Positions 29,039-37,810 of a stretch of DNA of 56,859 nt are shown here, piece by piece (within the stretch, counting starts at the first letter, position 1; every line of letters starts with the position of its first letter). The notes under the pieces were generated by a model. It was not told the DNA's origin. It made no database searches and was given only the letters and a program-made list of their open reading frames with translations. The translations under genes and the position numbers were made by a program. Source of the stretch: Rariglobus sp. (GTDB taxonomy: Bacteria; Verrucomicrobiota; Verrucomicrobiia; Opitutales; Opitutaceae); assembly GCA_029266495.1 (NCBI GenBank), contig JAQSWS010000028.1, forward strand, positions 5,417-62,275. Reading direction: 5' to 3'.

Positions 29039-29135
29039 GACGCAAAGGCGCAAAGCGGACGCAAAGGTCGCAAAGAAAAACCTGCACTTTCCGTCCTCTG
29101 CGCCCTTCGCGTCTTAGCGTCTTTGCGCTAAAAAC
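29039..29135. repeat. CGCAAAG-rich inverted repeat element
   Basis: The left half has four CGCAAAG units spaced about 7-13 bases apart (from 29041 to about 29075). The right half (29096-29135) has the complementary GCGTCTTTGCGCTAAAAAC. It fills the gap between argA and the convergent RidA gene and could form a long imperfect hairpin. Confidence 0.6.
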
Positions 29136-29151
29136 CCCGCCCCTTCCCCGC

Positions 29152-29616
29152 TTAGCTTTTCAGTTCAACGATCACCTGCACCTCGACCGTCGAGTTCCTC
29201 GGCAGTCCCGCCACGGCCACCGCCGCGCGCGCATGTTTGCCCGCCTCGCCAAACACCGCCACGAGCAGGTCGCTCGCACCGTTGATCACCGCCGGACTGT
29301 CCGCAAAACCGCTCACCGCGTTCACAAATCCGTTCACCATCACCACGCGCGCGACCTGGTCCAGCGAGCCGACCGCCGCCTTGATGTTGGCCAGCGTATT
29401 CAGCGTGCACACGCGCGCCGACTCGTAGGCGGTCTGCACCGTTTGAGTGTCACCGACCTGCCCTTCGTGTGTCATTTTTCCGTCCTGGATCGAAATCGTT
29501 CCCGCGCAAAACAGCAGGTTTCCCGTGCGCACGGTCGGCACGTAGTTGCCCGCCGCGGCGGCGGTGGCGGGAAGTTTCAGACCGAGCGGGGCAAGGTTGG
29601 CTTCAAAATTCGGCAT
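29152..29616 (-). CDS. RidA-family protein
   Basis: 154 residues of the YjgF/YER057c/UK114 family, longer than the roughly 128-residue RidA archetype and like the YjgF_like_1 subgroup. RidA members hydrolyse reactive enamine/imine intermediates. The key arginine is present in GLPRNSTVEVQV, and NLLFCAGTI is the family's core strand. I place the start at ATG 29616; upstream in-frame codons are not conserved in character. Activity for this subgroup is not certain. Confidence 0.9.
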   Translation of the reverse strand: MPNFEANLAPLGLKLPATAAAAGNYVPTVRTGNLLFCAGTISIQDGKMTHEGQVGDTQTVQTAYESARVCTLNTLANIKAAVGSLDQVARVVMVNGFVNAVSGFADSPAVINGASDLLVAVFGEAGKHARAAVAVAGLPRNSTVEVQVIVELKS

Positions 29617-29668
29617 AGGCCGGTCTTTCAAACGCGAAATCTCTCTCGATGCAAGGGCTCGCATGGGA

Positions 29669-29734
29669 GGCCGGCGGTCACGCCGGCCCGGGATTGAACG
29701 CCTTCAGGATCTTTGCGATCTCAGCGTTAAAAAC
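29669..29734. repeat. Intergenic hairpin and TTTGCG repeat remnant
   Basis: A perfect GGCCGGCG-GTCA-CGCCGGCC hairpin (29669-29688) followed by ATCTTTGCGATCTCAGCG and TTAAAAACCCC (about 29708-29737). It lies between the amidohydrolase and RidA genes and echoes the elements at 17549 and 29039. Confidence 0.5.
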
Positions 29735-29750
29735 CCCTCCGTTCTCCGCC

Positions 29751-30635
29751 TCATCCGAGCCCCAGCACCCGCCTCGCGTTTTCCCCCGACACTTCCCCCC
29801 GCTCTCGTGCGGGTATCCGCGCCCTCGCCTCCGCCAGCAAACCCGCCATCGAACCTTTCCCCGGCTCCCGCGGATATAGTTCCAGCGGATAATCCGTCCC
29901 CCACAAAATCTTTTCCGGCCCGCACGCCGCCAGCCCCTCTGTCCAGATCTCCGCGTCCGCACCGTAAAGCAGGGGCGTCGCCGCCGTGTCCACCCACACA
30001 TTCTCCGGCAGCGCCCCGCCTTCCTTCCAAAGCCGGCCGCCCCAGTGCGCCAAAATAAACCGCACCTGCGGAAACGCCCGCGCCATCCCCAGAAAATCCG
30101 CCAGCGGCGTCTCCACGCGGCCCGGATACTTTCCCACCCGCGGATCGGTCACGTGCACGTTCACCGGCAGCCCCAGTTCACCCGCCTGCGCCAGCACCGC
30201 CCGCCAGCGCTCATCGTGCACGTCCACATGCTGGGAGTGTGGCGACACCTCCCCCAAACCGGTCAGCCCGTCGTCCTGCGCCCGCTTCATCTCCGCCAAA
30301 GCCGCCCCACCCGCCCCCGCGTGCACCGTTGCGAAAGCCGACAACCGCCCCGGATGCGCCCGCACGCACTCCGCGTAAAACCGGTTCTGCCGCACGCACG
30401 TGTCATGGTTTTCCCAATACCAACCCAGCAACACCGCCCGGTCCACCCCCGCCGCGTCCATTTCGCGCAACAACGCGTCCACCGACGGGAACGCCTGCAC
30501 CGGCCGGCCCGTCGTCTTTCGCACGCGTGCGCACATCACCGCCCAATGCGGCTCATTCTGGGCAGCCGCCCACCCCGCCGGATCGCGGTTCGCCTCCGGC
30601 GGATATAAATGCACATGCGCATCGATGACGGGCAT
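29751..30635 (-). CDS. Amidohydrolase-2 family metal-dependent hydrolase
   Basis: 294 residues, TIM-barrel hydrolase. It opens with the metal-binding DAHVHLYPPEAN, continues through LPVNVHVTDPR and FILAHWGGRLW, and ends with the catalytic Asp in ILWGTDYPLELYP. Members include decarboxylases and lactonases acting on aromatic or sugar-derived acids; nothing here fixes the substrate. ATG 30635 gives the normal family start; the frame continues upstream only as a shadow of the permease gene. Divergent from that permease with a 66-base gap. Confidence 0.88.
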   Translation of the reverse strand: MPVIDAHVHLYPPEANRDPAGWAAAQNEPHWAVMCARVRKTTGRPVQAFPSVDALLREMDAAGVDRAVLLGWYWENHDTCVRQNRFYAECVRAHPGRLSAFATVHAGAGGAALAEMKRAQDDGLTGLGEVSPHSQHVDVHDERWRAVLAQAGELGLPVNVHVTDPRVGKYPGRVETPLADFLGMARAFPQVRFILAHWGGRLWKEGGALPENVWVDTAATPLLYGADAEIWTEGLAACGPEKILWGTDYPLELYPREPGKGSMAGLLAEARARIPARERGEVSGENARRVLGLG

Positions 30636-30701
30636 GCGGCCCAAAATCACGCGTTGCCCCACCTCGCGCAACCCGCAACTCTCCCGCCCACGTATCCCTC
30701 C

Positions 30702-32087
30702 ATGCTCAACCGCATCTTCAAGCTCTCCGCCCACGGCACGACGACCGGACGCGAGCTTCAGGCCGGCCTCGCGACCTTCGCCGCCATGGCCTACATCCTC
30801 GCGGTCAACCCCGGCATCCTCATGCCCGGTTTCGGCGCCGATCCTGCCATCGGCACCGACCCCGCCTCCGCAAGCTACGTCGCCACCCACGGCGCACTCG
30901 TCACCGTCACCGCCCTGACCGCCGCCGTGGCAACCGTCATCATGGCATTGATGACGAACTACCCGATCGCGCTCGCCCCCGGCATGGGCATCAACGCGTT
31001 TTTCGCGTTCACGATCTGCCTCGGCGCCGGCATCCCGTGGCACGAGGCGCTCGGCATGGTGTTTGTGAACGGCGTCCTCTTCCTCCTTCTTTCGCTCACC
31101 GGCATCCGCGAAAAAATGATCCGTGCGCTCCCCCACGCGCTCAAATTCGCCATCACCGCCGGCATCGGCCTGTTCATTGCCTTCATCGGCCTGGAGAACG
31201 CCGGCGTGGTGGTCGCCCACCCCGGGACCTTGCTCACCCATGGCGACTTCACGAGCGGCTCCGCCGCCCTCTGCCTCGCCGGCGTCATCATCACCGGCAT
31301 CCTAGTCGCCCGCCGCATCCCCGGCGCGATCATCATCGGCATCGCCGTCATCACCCTTGCCGGTCTCTTCGTGCACGACGGCCACGGCGGCACCGTCACC
31401 CGCTGGCCCTCCGAACTCTTTTCCGCCCCCGCCTCGCCCGCGCCGGTTTTCTTCAAACTCACCTTCGGCTTCCTTCACGACACCGGCGCCTTCATGAAGG
31501 CCGTGCCCTTCATCGTCGCCCTGCTCCTCGTCGATATGTTCGACAACCTGGGCTCCCTCATCGGCGTCACCACCCGCGCCGGCCTCGTCGATGCCGGGGG
31601 CAACCTGCCCAAGGCCGGACGCGCCCTCGTCGCCGACTCCTTCGCCGCCATGCTCAGCGCCCTCGCCGGCACGTCAACCGTGGTGACCTACATCGAAAGC
31701 GCCTCGGGCGTGGAAGCCGGCGGCCGCACCGGCCTGACCTCCCTCACCACCGCCGCGCTGTTCCTCTGCGCACTCTTCCTCACCCCGCTGATCTTGATCG
31801 TCCCCGCCGCCGCGACCTCCCCCGCGCTGGTCGTCGTCGGCGTGCTCATGCTGCAATCAATCACCCGCATCAACCTCGATGACTTCGTGGTCGCCCTGCC
31901 CGCCGCCCTGATCGTGATCGGCATTCCGTTTACGTTCAGCATCGCCGAGGGCCTCGGCCTGGGCGTGGTCGCCGCCGCACTGCTGGCGCTTGGCACGGGC
32001 CGTCCGCGCAGCCTGCCGGTCACCGGCTACGTCATCGCCGTGGTTTTCTTTTTAAAATTCTTCCATATCTTTCCGTTCACCGCCTGA
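30702..32087 (+). CDS. NCS2 purine permease (AzgA-like)
   Basis: 461 residues, about 12-14 TM helices. The AzgA/GhxP-type motifs are present: GLATFAAMAYILAVNP, ALAPGMGINAFFAF, KFAITAGIGLFIAFIGL, VDMFDNLGSLIGV and AGTSTVVTYIESASGVEAGGR. These transporters import adenine, guanine or hypoxanthine with protons. ATG 30702 is the family start. The next gene, a GTP cyclohydrolase II-like protein, starts 20 bases on and is probably in the same transcript. Confidence 0.93.
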   Translation: MLNRIFKLSAHGTTTGRELQAGLATFAAMAYILAVNPGILMPGFGADPAIGTDPASASYVATHGALVTVTALTAAVATVIMALMTNYPIALAPGMGINAFFAFTICLGAGIPWHEALGMVFVNGVLFLLLSLTGIREKMIRALPHALKFAITAGIGLFIAFIGLENAGVVVAHPGTLLTHGDFTSGSAALCLAGVIITGILVARRIPGAIIIGIAVITLAGLFVHDGHGGTVTRWPSELFSAPASPAPVFFKLTFGFLHDTGAFMKAVPFIVALLLVDMFDNLGSLIGVTTRAGLVDAGGNLPKAGRALVADSFAAMLSALAGTSTVVTYIESASGVEAGGRTGLTSLTTAALFLCALFLTPLILIVPAAATSPALVVVGVLMLQSITRINLDDFVVALPAALIVIGIPFTFSIAEGLGLGVVAAALLALGTGRPRSLPVTGYVIAVVFFLKFFHIFPFTA

Positions 32088-32107
32088 ACGAGCCCCAGGC
32101 CTTCGCC

Positions 32108-33682
32108 ATGTCCAAGATCATCCCGTTCGACTCCGCCGCCGCTTCCGCCCCCGCGCCCGACTTCAGCGCGCTCATCGCGGAGCTCCAGCATGCGACCGGC
32201 AGCGTCTTCGCCCCCCAGGTCCTCGACGAACGACCGCTCTACGGCACCACGATCTATCTCGCCACCTGCTCGCTCGACACGCGTTTCGGTCCGTTTCGCG
32301 CCTATATTTTCCAGGACCTGATCGACAAGCACTACATCATCGCCCTTACCCACGGCGACATCCGCGACGCGGACACCCTCCACACGCGCATCCACTCGTC
32401 GTGCGTCACCAGCGAAACGTTGCGCGGTTGCGATTGCGACTGCGTCCAGCAGCTCGAAGGCGCCTTCAAGGTCATCGCCGAGAAAGGCCGCGGCATTCTT
32501 TTCTATCTCATGCAGGAGGGACGCGGCGTCGGCTACGTCGGCAAATCCCGCGACCGCATGCTCGTGCAAGCCTCCCTCGACCAGCTCTCCACCTTCGAGG
32601 CCTACGCCGCGATGGGCCTCAAAAAGGACCACCGCAACTACGAGAACATTTCCCACATCTGCCACCTGCTCGGCCTCAAGGCGTCCTTTACCGTCCTCAC
32701 CAACAACCCCGACAAAATCGACGCCCTCCGTTCCCAAGGCATCGTCGTCGCCGGCACCGAGACGCTCGAATTCGAGCCCGGCCCTTTCAACCTCGCCTAC
32801 CTCACGTCAAAGGCCGCCGGCGGCCACATCCTCAAGCGCCCGTCCGCCACCACCATCAAGCGCGCCCTCCCGCCCGAGCCGGTTGTCCTCTTTAAACCGA
32901 GCGCCCTGCCCGAGGCCCGCCGTTTCATTTACTCGGCCAGCTATTTCCTGCCGATGAAACCGGTGGACGACGACATCCTCCTCACCGAGGCCCAGTTCAA
33001 AGAGCTGTTCCGCCAGCAATCCATCGAACGCTACATGGCCGGCCCGCGCCCGCTGGTGCTCGGTTATGAACTCATTCGCGACGACCGTTTCTTCGTTAAA
33101 ATCGCGACGGACCATCTCACCGCCTTCAAAAAACAAAATCCGCACGACCCCATCGTCGACCTGCTGACCACGCCTTACTGGTTTCGCGTCCACGTGTATT
33201 ACGACATCGTGACCAGCGAGGATTTCATCGTGCTCACCCACGGGAAACCGCGCGCGATCGACACGCCCGTGGTGCGCATCCACAGCGAATCCCTCTTCAA
33301 CCGCTTCCCGCTCCGCGCCACCGGCAACCGCGACAAGCTCAAGGAGTCGGTGAAGCACATCGTCACCTACGGCAGCGGCGCGCTCCTGCTCCTGCACAAC
33401 GACGGACGCGGCGCGGGCTTCGGCGCCTTCGCGACCGATGCGATGATGGCCGAGAACGGCCAGGCCACCACCACCGATGACGCCTATCGCAAGCTCGGCG
33501 TGGCCTACGACAGCCGCGACTACGACGCGTCGCTGACGCTGTTGAAGCACCACATTCCCAACGAAAAAATCCAGATGGTGATGAACTCACCCGACAGCCT
33601 CGTCAAAAAACCCGAATACGCCGAGGCCCTCAACCGCCACCACATCGACGTGGACCGCTGGATCTTCCTCGATCACGAATGA
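32108..33682 (+). CDS. Tandem GTP cyclohydrolase II-like protein
   Basis: 524 residues made of two RibA-like units. The first (about 45-245) keeps the zinc cysteines (HSSCVTSETLRGCDCDC), a EGRGVGYVGK active-site loop and TNNPDKI. The position matching the catalytic Tyr of RibA (RAYALQ) reads RDRMLVQ here, so the product may differ from the riboflavin precursor. The second (about 345-510) has the same fold trace (RIHSESLFN, NDGRGAGFG, VMNSPDSL) but no zinc cysteines. No riboflavin genes are nearby. It follows a purine permease by 20 bases, so it may act in purine or pyrimidine turnover instead. Confidence 0.8.
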   Translation: MSKIIPFDSAAASAPAPDFSALIAELQHATGSVFAPQVLDERPLYGTTIYLATCSLDTRFGPFRAYIFQDLIDKHYIIALTHGDIRDADTLHTRIHSSCVTSETLRGCDCDCVQQLEGAFKVIAEKGRGILFYLMQEGRGVGYVGKSRDRMLVQASLDQLSTFEAYAAMGLKKDHRNYENISHICHLLGLKASFTVLTNNPDKIDALRSQGIVVAGTETLEFEPGPFNLAYLTSKAAGGHILKRPSATTIKRALPPEPVVLFKPSALPEARRFIYSASYFLPMKPVDDDILLTEAQFKELFRQQSIERYMAGPRPLVLGYELIRDDRFFVKIATDHLTAFKKQNPHDPIVDLLTTPYWFRVHVYYDIVTSEDFIVLTHGKPRAIDTPVVRIHSESLFNRFPLRATGNRDKLKESVKHIVTYGSGALLLLHNDGRGAGFGAFATDAMMAENGQATTTDDAYRKLGVAYDSRDYDASLTLLKHHIPNEKIQMVMNSPDSLVKKPEYAEALNRHHIDVDRWIFLDHE

Positions 33683-33767
33683 TCCGCCACCCGGCGAGGC
33701 GACCATCGTCTTTGATGGTGGCAAAATTTCGTGCAATCAACGCCCGTTCGTTTTCCAATTTCTCCCC

Positions 33768-35252
33768 GTGAACGTATCCCTGACAGTCGATTACCGCGTA
33801 ACCTGGCTGCCCACCCTGTGCTCGTTCGTGACCGAAACCGCGCGCGCGCTCGGGGCCGACGAGACCGAGCGGGAAAAACTTCACCTGGCCGCCGAGGAGA
33901 CCGCCATGCACATCATGGAGTCGATTCCTCACGATGACCTGGAGGACTCCTTCGAGGTGATCTGCGCGCCCCAGGTGGACGGAGTGGAATACATTTTTAA
34001 AAACCTGGGGCCGCCGGTCAACGTCGCCGCCCTGCCCGCCTACGACCACCAGGCCCCCGAGGAGTCGATCGAAGGCCTGCGCCTGTTTCTGGCCCGCAAG
34101 ATGGTGGACCGGCTGGAGTTCATCAACCAGGGCCGCGACGGCTGGCGCACCACCGTCTTCAAGCGGCTTCAGGCCATGAAACCGCTCGCCGCCACGGTCA
34201 CGGCGCCCTCCGGCGAGCCCGGGCCCCGTCCCGCCCCCGGCTCCGAATCCGTCACCACCGCGATCGCCCGGCCCGCCGACGCCTTCGAGATCGTCCAGAT
34301 GGCGTATCATAATTATCGATACTCGTATGCCAAGGAGTCGTTCTACTACGCCGAGAAACTGCAGGTGGAGCTGGCGTCAAAACAGACGGTCTCGTTTATC
34401 GCCCGGATCCAGTCCGGTCCTATCGTCGGCCACCTGGCCCTCTTCACCAAGGAACACAGTCCGACGGTCCGTGAGGTCGGCGCCGTGATGGTGAGGCCCG
34501 ACTACCGCCGCTCGCGCGCCCTGCTCTCCCTTCTCAAAACCGTCCTGCGCTACGTGGACGAAAATCCCGAGCGCCTCGACTTCTACATCTCAAATCTCGT
34601 CACGGCCCATACGCTCTCCCAGAAGCTCGCCGCGACCATGGGCATGAAGCCGCTGGCGCTGAACGTCTCCACCCACCCCCGCGCCCGGTTCATGGGTCTG
34701 CAGTCCGCGCAGGGGCGCGAATCCAACCTCTATGCCGTGCGCGTGAATCGGGAACAGGCGCCCACCTCGATCTATCTCCCGCCCGTCCACGCAGCCATCG
34801 CAGCCCGGCTGTTTGGCAATCTGGCACTCAACGTCACGCTCCTCACGGACACCGCCGAACCAACCGAGGCCCAGACCACCTGGACCTCCAGCTACGATGC
34901 CAAGGCCGGCTACGCGACCCTCACGGCCGACCGCTATTGCGTGGATTTCCCGAACTCCCTGCGCGCAGCCGCCTACAAACTGTTCCTGGAGAAAGTCGAG
35001 ACGCTCGCCCTCCGTCTTCCCGCCTGGCAGCCGCTTCCTCCGGGCCTTGAGGAGGAACTTCAAAAGCAGGATTTCTTCTTCTGCGGCTTCGTCCACCACA
35101 ACGAGGGCCGCTGGCACCTGGCCTACTCGCGGCTGGTTCAGCAGCATTTTTCCTTCGACGATGCCCAGGTGTTTGATCCCGTCGCCGAAGAATTGAAGGC
35201 CTATGTGGCCGGCCGCCACCAACAACTCATCACCACGGGAATTTTATCATGA
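33768..35252 (+). CDS. HATPase (RsbW-like) and GNAT hybrid protein
   Basis: 494 residues. The N-terminus (about 1-140) looks like an anti-sigma/GHKL ATPase domain, with an N-box-like AAEETAMHIME at 41-51 and a VEYIFKNLGPP strand. After a Pro/Ala linker, a GNAT acetyltransferase-like domain (about 165-340) has EVGAVMVRPDYRRSRALLS. A C-terminal region of some 150 residues has no assigned fold. It starts at GTG 33768 after a pyrimidine-rich leader. The gene ends in an ATGA overlap with the ATP-grasp/GH3 gene, so it heads a three-gene operon. Whether it regulates the operon or modifies its product is open. Confidence 0.7.
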   Translation: MNVSLTVDYRVTWLPTLCSFVTETARALGADETEREKLHLAAEETAMHIMESIPHDDLEDSFEVICAPQVDGVEYIFKNLGPPVNVAALPAYDHQAPEESIEGLRLFLARKMVDRLEFINQGRDGWRTTVFKRLQAMKPLAATVTAPSGEPGPRPAPGSESVTTAIARPADAFEIVQMAYHNYRYSYAKESFYYAEKLQVELASKQTVSFIARIQSGPIVGHLALFTKEHSPTVREVGAVMVRPDYRRSRALLSLLKTVLRYVDENPERLDFYISNLVTAHTLSQKLAATMGMKPLALNVSTHPRARFMGLQSAQGRESNLYAVRVNREQAPTSIYLPPVHAAIAARLFGNLALNVTLLTDTAEPTEAQTTWTSSYDAKAGYATLTADRYCVDFPNSLRAAAYKLFLEKVETLALRLPAWQPLPPGLEEELQKQDFFFCGFVHHNEGRWHLAYSRLVQQHFSFDDAQVFDPVAEELKAYVAGRHQQLITTGILS

Positions 35253-37810
35253 ATGGCTGGATCCTCCACTCCGGGCAACCGCTCCCCGAAATACGCCGCG
35301 GCATCGACGAAGCCGCCGCCAACAAAATCAAGATCGAGCTCGTGGACCCGAAGGAAGTCGACCTGGTGCTGGATCCGCAGGCCACGGCGATTCTGCTGCG
35401 CGGAGCCCCGGTGCCCCTGCCCGACTTCGTGATCGCCGCGTTTCTCGAGGAGCCTGACTACTACAACATCGCCCTGCTCCGTCACCTCGAGTTGCTCGGC
35501 TCGCTGTGCGTGAACACCGCGCAGACAATCCAGAACACCGGTGACAAACTTCTCACCCATCACCTGCTGGTCAGCGCCGGCATACCCACCCCGCGCACGC
35601 TCCTGCTTCATCGCGGAATGACCGCCGGCGACGTGTTGCGCCATTTTGAACTGCCCCTCGTCTTCAAGCTCCTGAACGGTTCGAAAGGCGAAAGCGTCGA
35701 ACTCATCCACACCCGCGACGAACTCGAAAAACGCCTCGCCCTCCTCAGCCAGTCGGCCTCCGGCCAGCACTGGCTCGCCCAGGATTACATCAAGCGCAGC
35801 CATGGTCGCGACCTGCGCGTCCTCGTGATCGATCGCAAGCCTGCCGTCGGCATGCTGCGTCAGGGTGCCGCCGGCAGCTTCAAATCCAACTTCTCGCTCG
35901 GCGGCAGCGTCTCGCACTGGCCGCTCACCGACGAAGTCCGCGCGCTCGCTCAAAAGGTCATCGACGCCGTCGGCCTCAATATCGGCGGCATCGACCTTCT
36001 CTTGAACGACGGCGAATTCCTGGTGTGCGAAGCCAACTCCATGCCCGGCTTTCAAGGCATCGAAAAATGCTGCGACCTGAACGTGCCCGCGGCGATTTTT
36101 CGCTCCATCGGAAAACAGCTCGCCTACAAGCGGAAAAGCCCCTTCCAGATGCGCGCCTTCTTGAGCGCCGAAAGCGGCCCCCTTTCGATCTGCGAACGAC
36201 TCGCCGCGAGCCGGGATGCGGACGCCCTCAACTACTTCATCGGCCTCTGCGACGACCCCGAACGGGTTCAACGCGCAGTCTTGAACGACATCCTCACCCG
36301 CAATGCCGGCAGCGCCCGCGGGCAGGCGCTCGGGTTCCGGGAGATCACCGATGTCGAAGGCTTCCGCCAGCGGGTGCCCGCGTCCGACTGGACGGCCTGC
36401 GCCGACGACGCCCGGCGCATGGAAACGGGCGAAACCGACCTGCTTTTTGAAGGGGCGACCAAACATTTCCTCATCACCAGCGGCAGCACCGGCAAGGCGA
36501 AATACCTGCCCGAGAGCGATCGCGGCGCCCTGGCCAAATCCATGACTGGCCGTCTGCGCACCACCGCCATCGCCCGGCAAAACCCCGGCCTGCTGGAAGG
36601 CGCCATCCTGCCCCTGTCCAACAGCCCGACCTTCGGCACCACCTCCGCCGGCATTCCAATCGGCTCGGCGTCCGGCCTGACCCTCGCGGCCGTTCCGGCC
36701 AGTTTTCAAAAACGCATGGCATTCCCGATCGACTGCTACGCCATCGATAAACCGGCGGTGCTCGATCAGGTCATCATGCGCCTGGCCCTCGAACAGGATG
36801 TGCGGGCGATCATCACCAACAATGCCGCGCGCGCGCAGCAACTCTTCGAACTGGCCCGCGCCTCGGCGCCCGCGTTTATCCAGGACATCGAAGCGGGCTC
36901 GCTCTCCCCTGAACTGGACCTCCCTGCGGACCTGCGCGCAAAGATCGAGGCCACGCTCAAACCGAATCCCGCGCGCGCCGCGGAGTTGCGCGCACTGCTG
37001 GCGGACGGACGTTTCTCGCCTCGTTACTACTGGCCCAAACTCTCCATTTTCTCGTGCTGGTTGGCGGGCTCGGTCGGCCGGTTCGCCGCCGGCATCCGCA
37101 ACGTTCTCCCCGAGACCTGCCGCCTGTTTGATTGCGGCTACGGAGCGAGCGAGGGGAAGTTCAACATCCCCCTCAAACCGGAAACCCCGGCCGCACCGCT
37201 GGCGATTCACGCCGGCTTCTACGAATTCATCCCGCTGGAGGGCGGCGCGCCGCTGCTCGCGCATGAACTCAAGGACCAGACCTCCTATCAATTGGTGGTC
37301 ACGAATTATTCGGGTCTCTATCGCTACGATATTCACGACATCGTCCGGGTGGACGGCTTCACCGGCCGGACTCCCAATATTTACTTCGAAACCAAGAGCG
37401 GTGAAATCGCCAACCTCGCCGGCGAAAAAATTTCACCGACCACGGTGATGCAGTCGTTCGAAGCCCTGCCGTCCGAACTCAAAAACCAAGTCCGGCATTA
37501 TGCGCTCCAGGAGGGTAAAAAAGATCACCACTGGCTCTGCCTTGAGCCCAAGGAAGGCGAGGTGCTGGACGCGGAACGTTTCGGACGGCTCTTCAACGAG
37601 GCGATGGAAACAATCTCGACGGTCTATAAATTGTTGCGCGGGCAGAGCGTCATCCAGGACTGCCGCACGGTCGTGCTGCGACCGGGCTGGCAGGCCTCCC
37701 TCTATGCCCGTCGTGTCACCCCCGGACAAAGCACCGCGCAAGTAAAGTTACCCGTCATTCTGCGCGAACCGCTGGACGAAACGCTGGTCGCCTACCGCCA
37801 GGCTGAGTGA
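35249..37810 (+). CDS. ATP-grasp ligase fused to GH3-type amide synthetase
   Basis: 853 residues. The N-terminal part (about 1-290) is a RimK-like ATP-grasp ligase: DKLLTHHLLVSAGIPTPR, LPLVFKLLNGSKGESVELI, and the metal-binding VCEANSMPGFQGIE. The C-terminal part (about 330-850) has the GH3 acyl-adenylating signatures FLITSGSTGKAKYLP (about 405), CGYGASEGKFN (about 629) and VVTNYSGLYRYDIHDIVRV (about 685-700). GH3 enzymes join carboxylic acids to amino acids through an acyl-AMP; ATP-grasp ligases make peptide or amide bonds through an acyl phosphate. So one polypeptide may form two amide bonds. Start and stop both overlap neighbours by 4 bases (ATGA, GTGA). Confidence 0.85.
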   Translation: MNGWILHSGQPLPEIRRGIDEAAANKIKIELVDPKEVDLVLDPQATAILLRGAPVPLPDFVIAAFLEEPDYYNIALLRHLELLGSLCVNTAQTIQNTGDKLLTHHLLVSAGIPTPRTLLLHRGMTAGDVLRHFELPLVFKLLNGSKGESVELIHTRDELEKRLALLSQSASGQHWLAQDYIKRSHGRDLRVLVIDRKPAVGMLRQGAAGSFKSNFSLGGSVSHWPLTDEVRALAQKVIDAVGLNIGGIDLLLNDGEFLVCEANSMPGFQGIEKCCDLNVPAAIFRSIGKQLAYKRKSPFQMRAFLSAESGPLSICERLAASRDADALNYFIGLCDDPERVQRAVLNDILTRNAGSARGQALGFREITDVEGFRQRVPASDWTACADDARRMETGETDLLFEGATKHFLITSGSTGKAKYLPESDRGALAKSMTGRLRTTAIARQNPGLLEGAILPLSNSPTFGTTSAGIPIGSASGLTLAAVPASFQKRMAFPIDCYAIDKPAVLDQVIMRLALEQDVRAIITNNAARAQQLFELARASAPAFIQDIEAGSLSPELDLPADLRAKIEATLKPNPARAAELRALLADGRFSPRYYWPKLSIFSCWLAGSVGRFAAGIRNVLPETCRLFDCGYGASEGKFNIPLKPETPAAPLAIHAGFYEFIPLEGGAPLLAHELKDQTSYQLVVTNYSGLYRYDIHDIVRVDGFTGRTPNIYFETKSGEIANLAGEKISPTTVMQSFEALPSELKNQVRHYALQEGKKDHHWLCLEPKEGEVLDAERFGRLFNEAMETISTVYKLLRGQSVIQDCRTVVLRPGWQASLYARRVTPGQSTAQVKLPVILREPLDETLVAYRQAE

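Noticed and set aside
27631-29073. 480-codon open frame opposite argA
   Set aside because: Shadow frame; ArgA domains on the plus strand are clear.
30636-31241. 200-codon N-terminal extension of the amidohydrolase
   Set aside because: It is antisense to the permease gene; the family starts at the metal-binding DAHVHL, right after ATG 30635.
35201-37336. 711-codon open frame on the minus strand opposite the ATP-grasp/GH3 gene
   Set aside because: GC-rich shadow of the real gene: Gly/Ala/Asp-heavy, no motifs, while the plus strand has clear domains.
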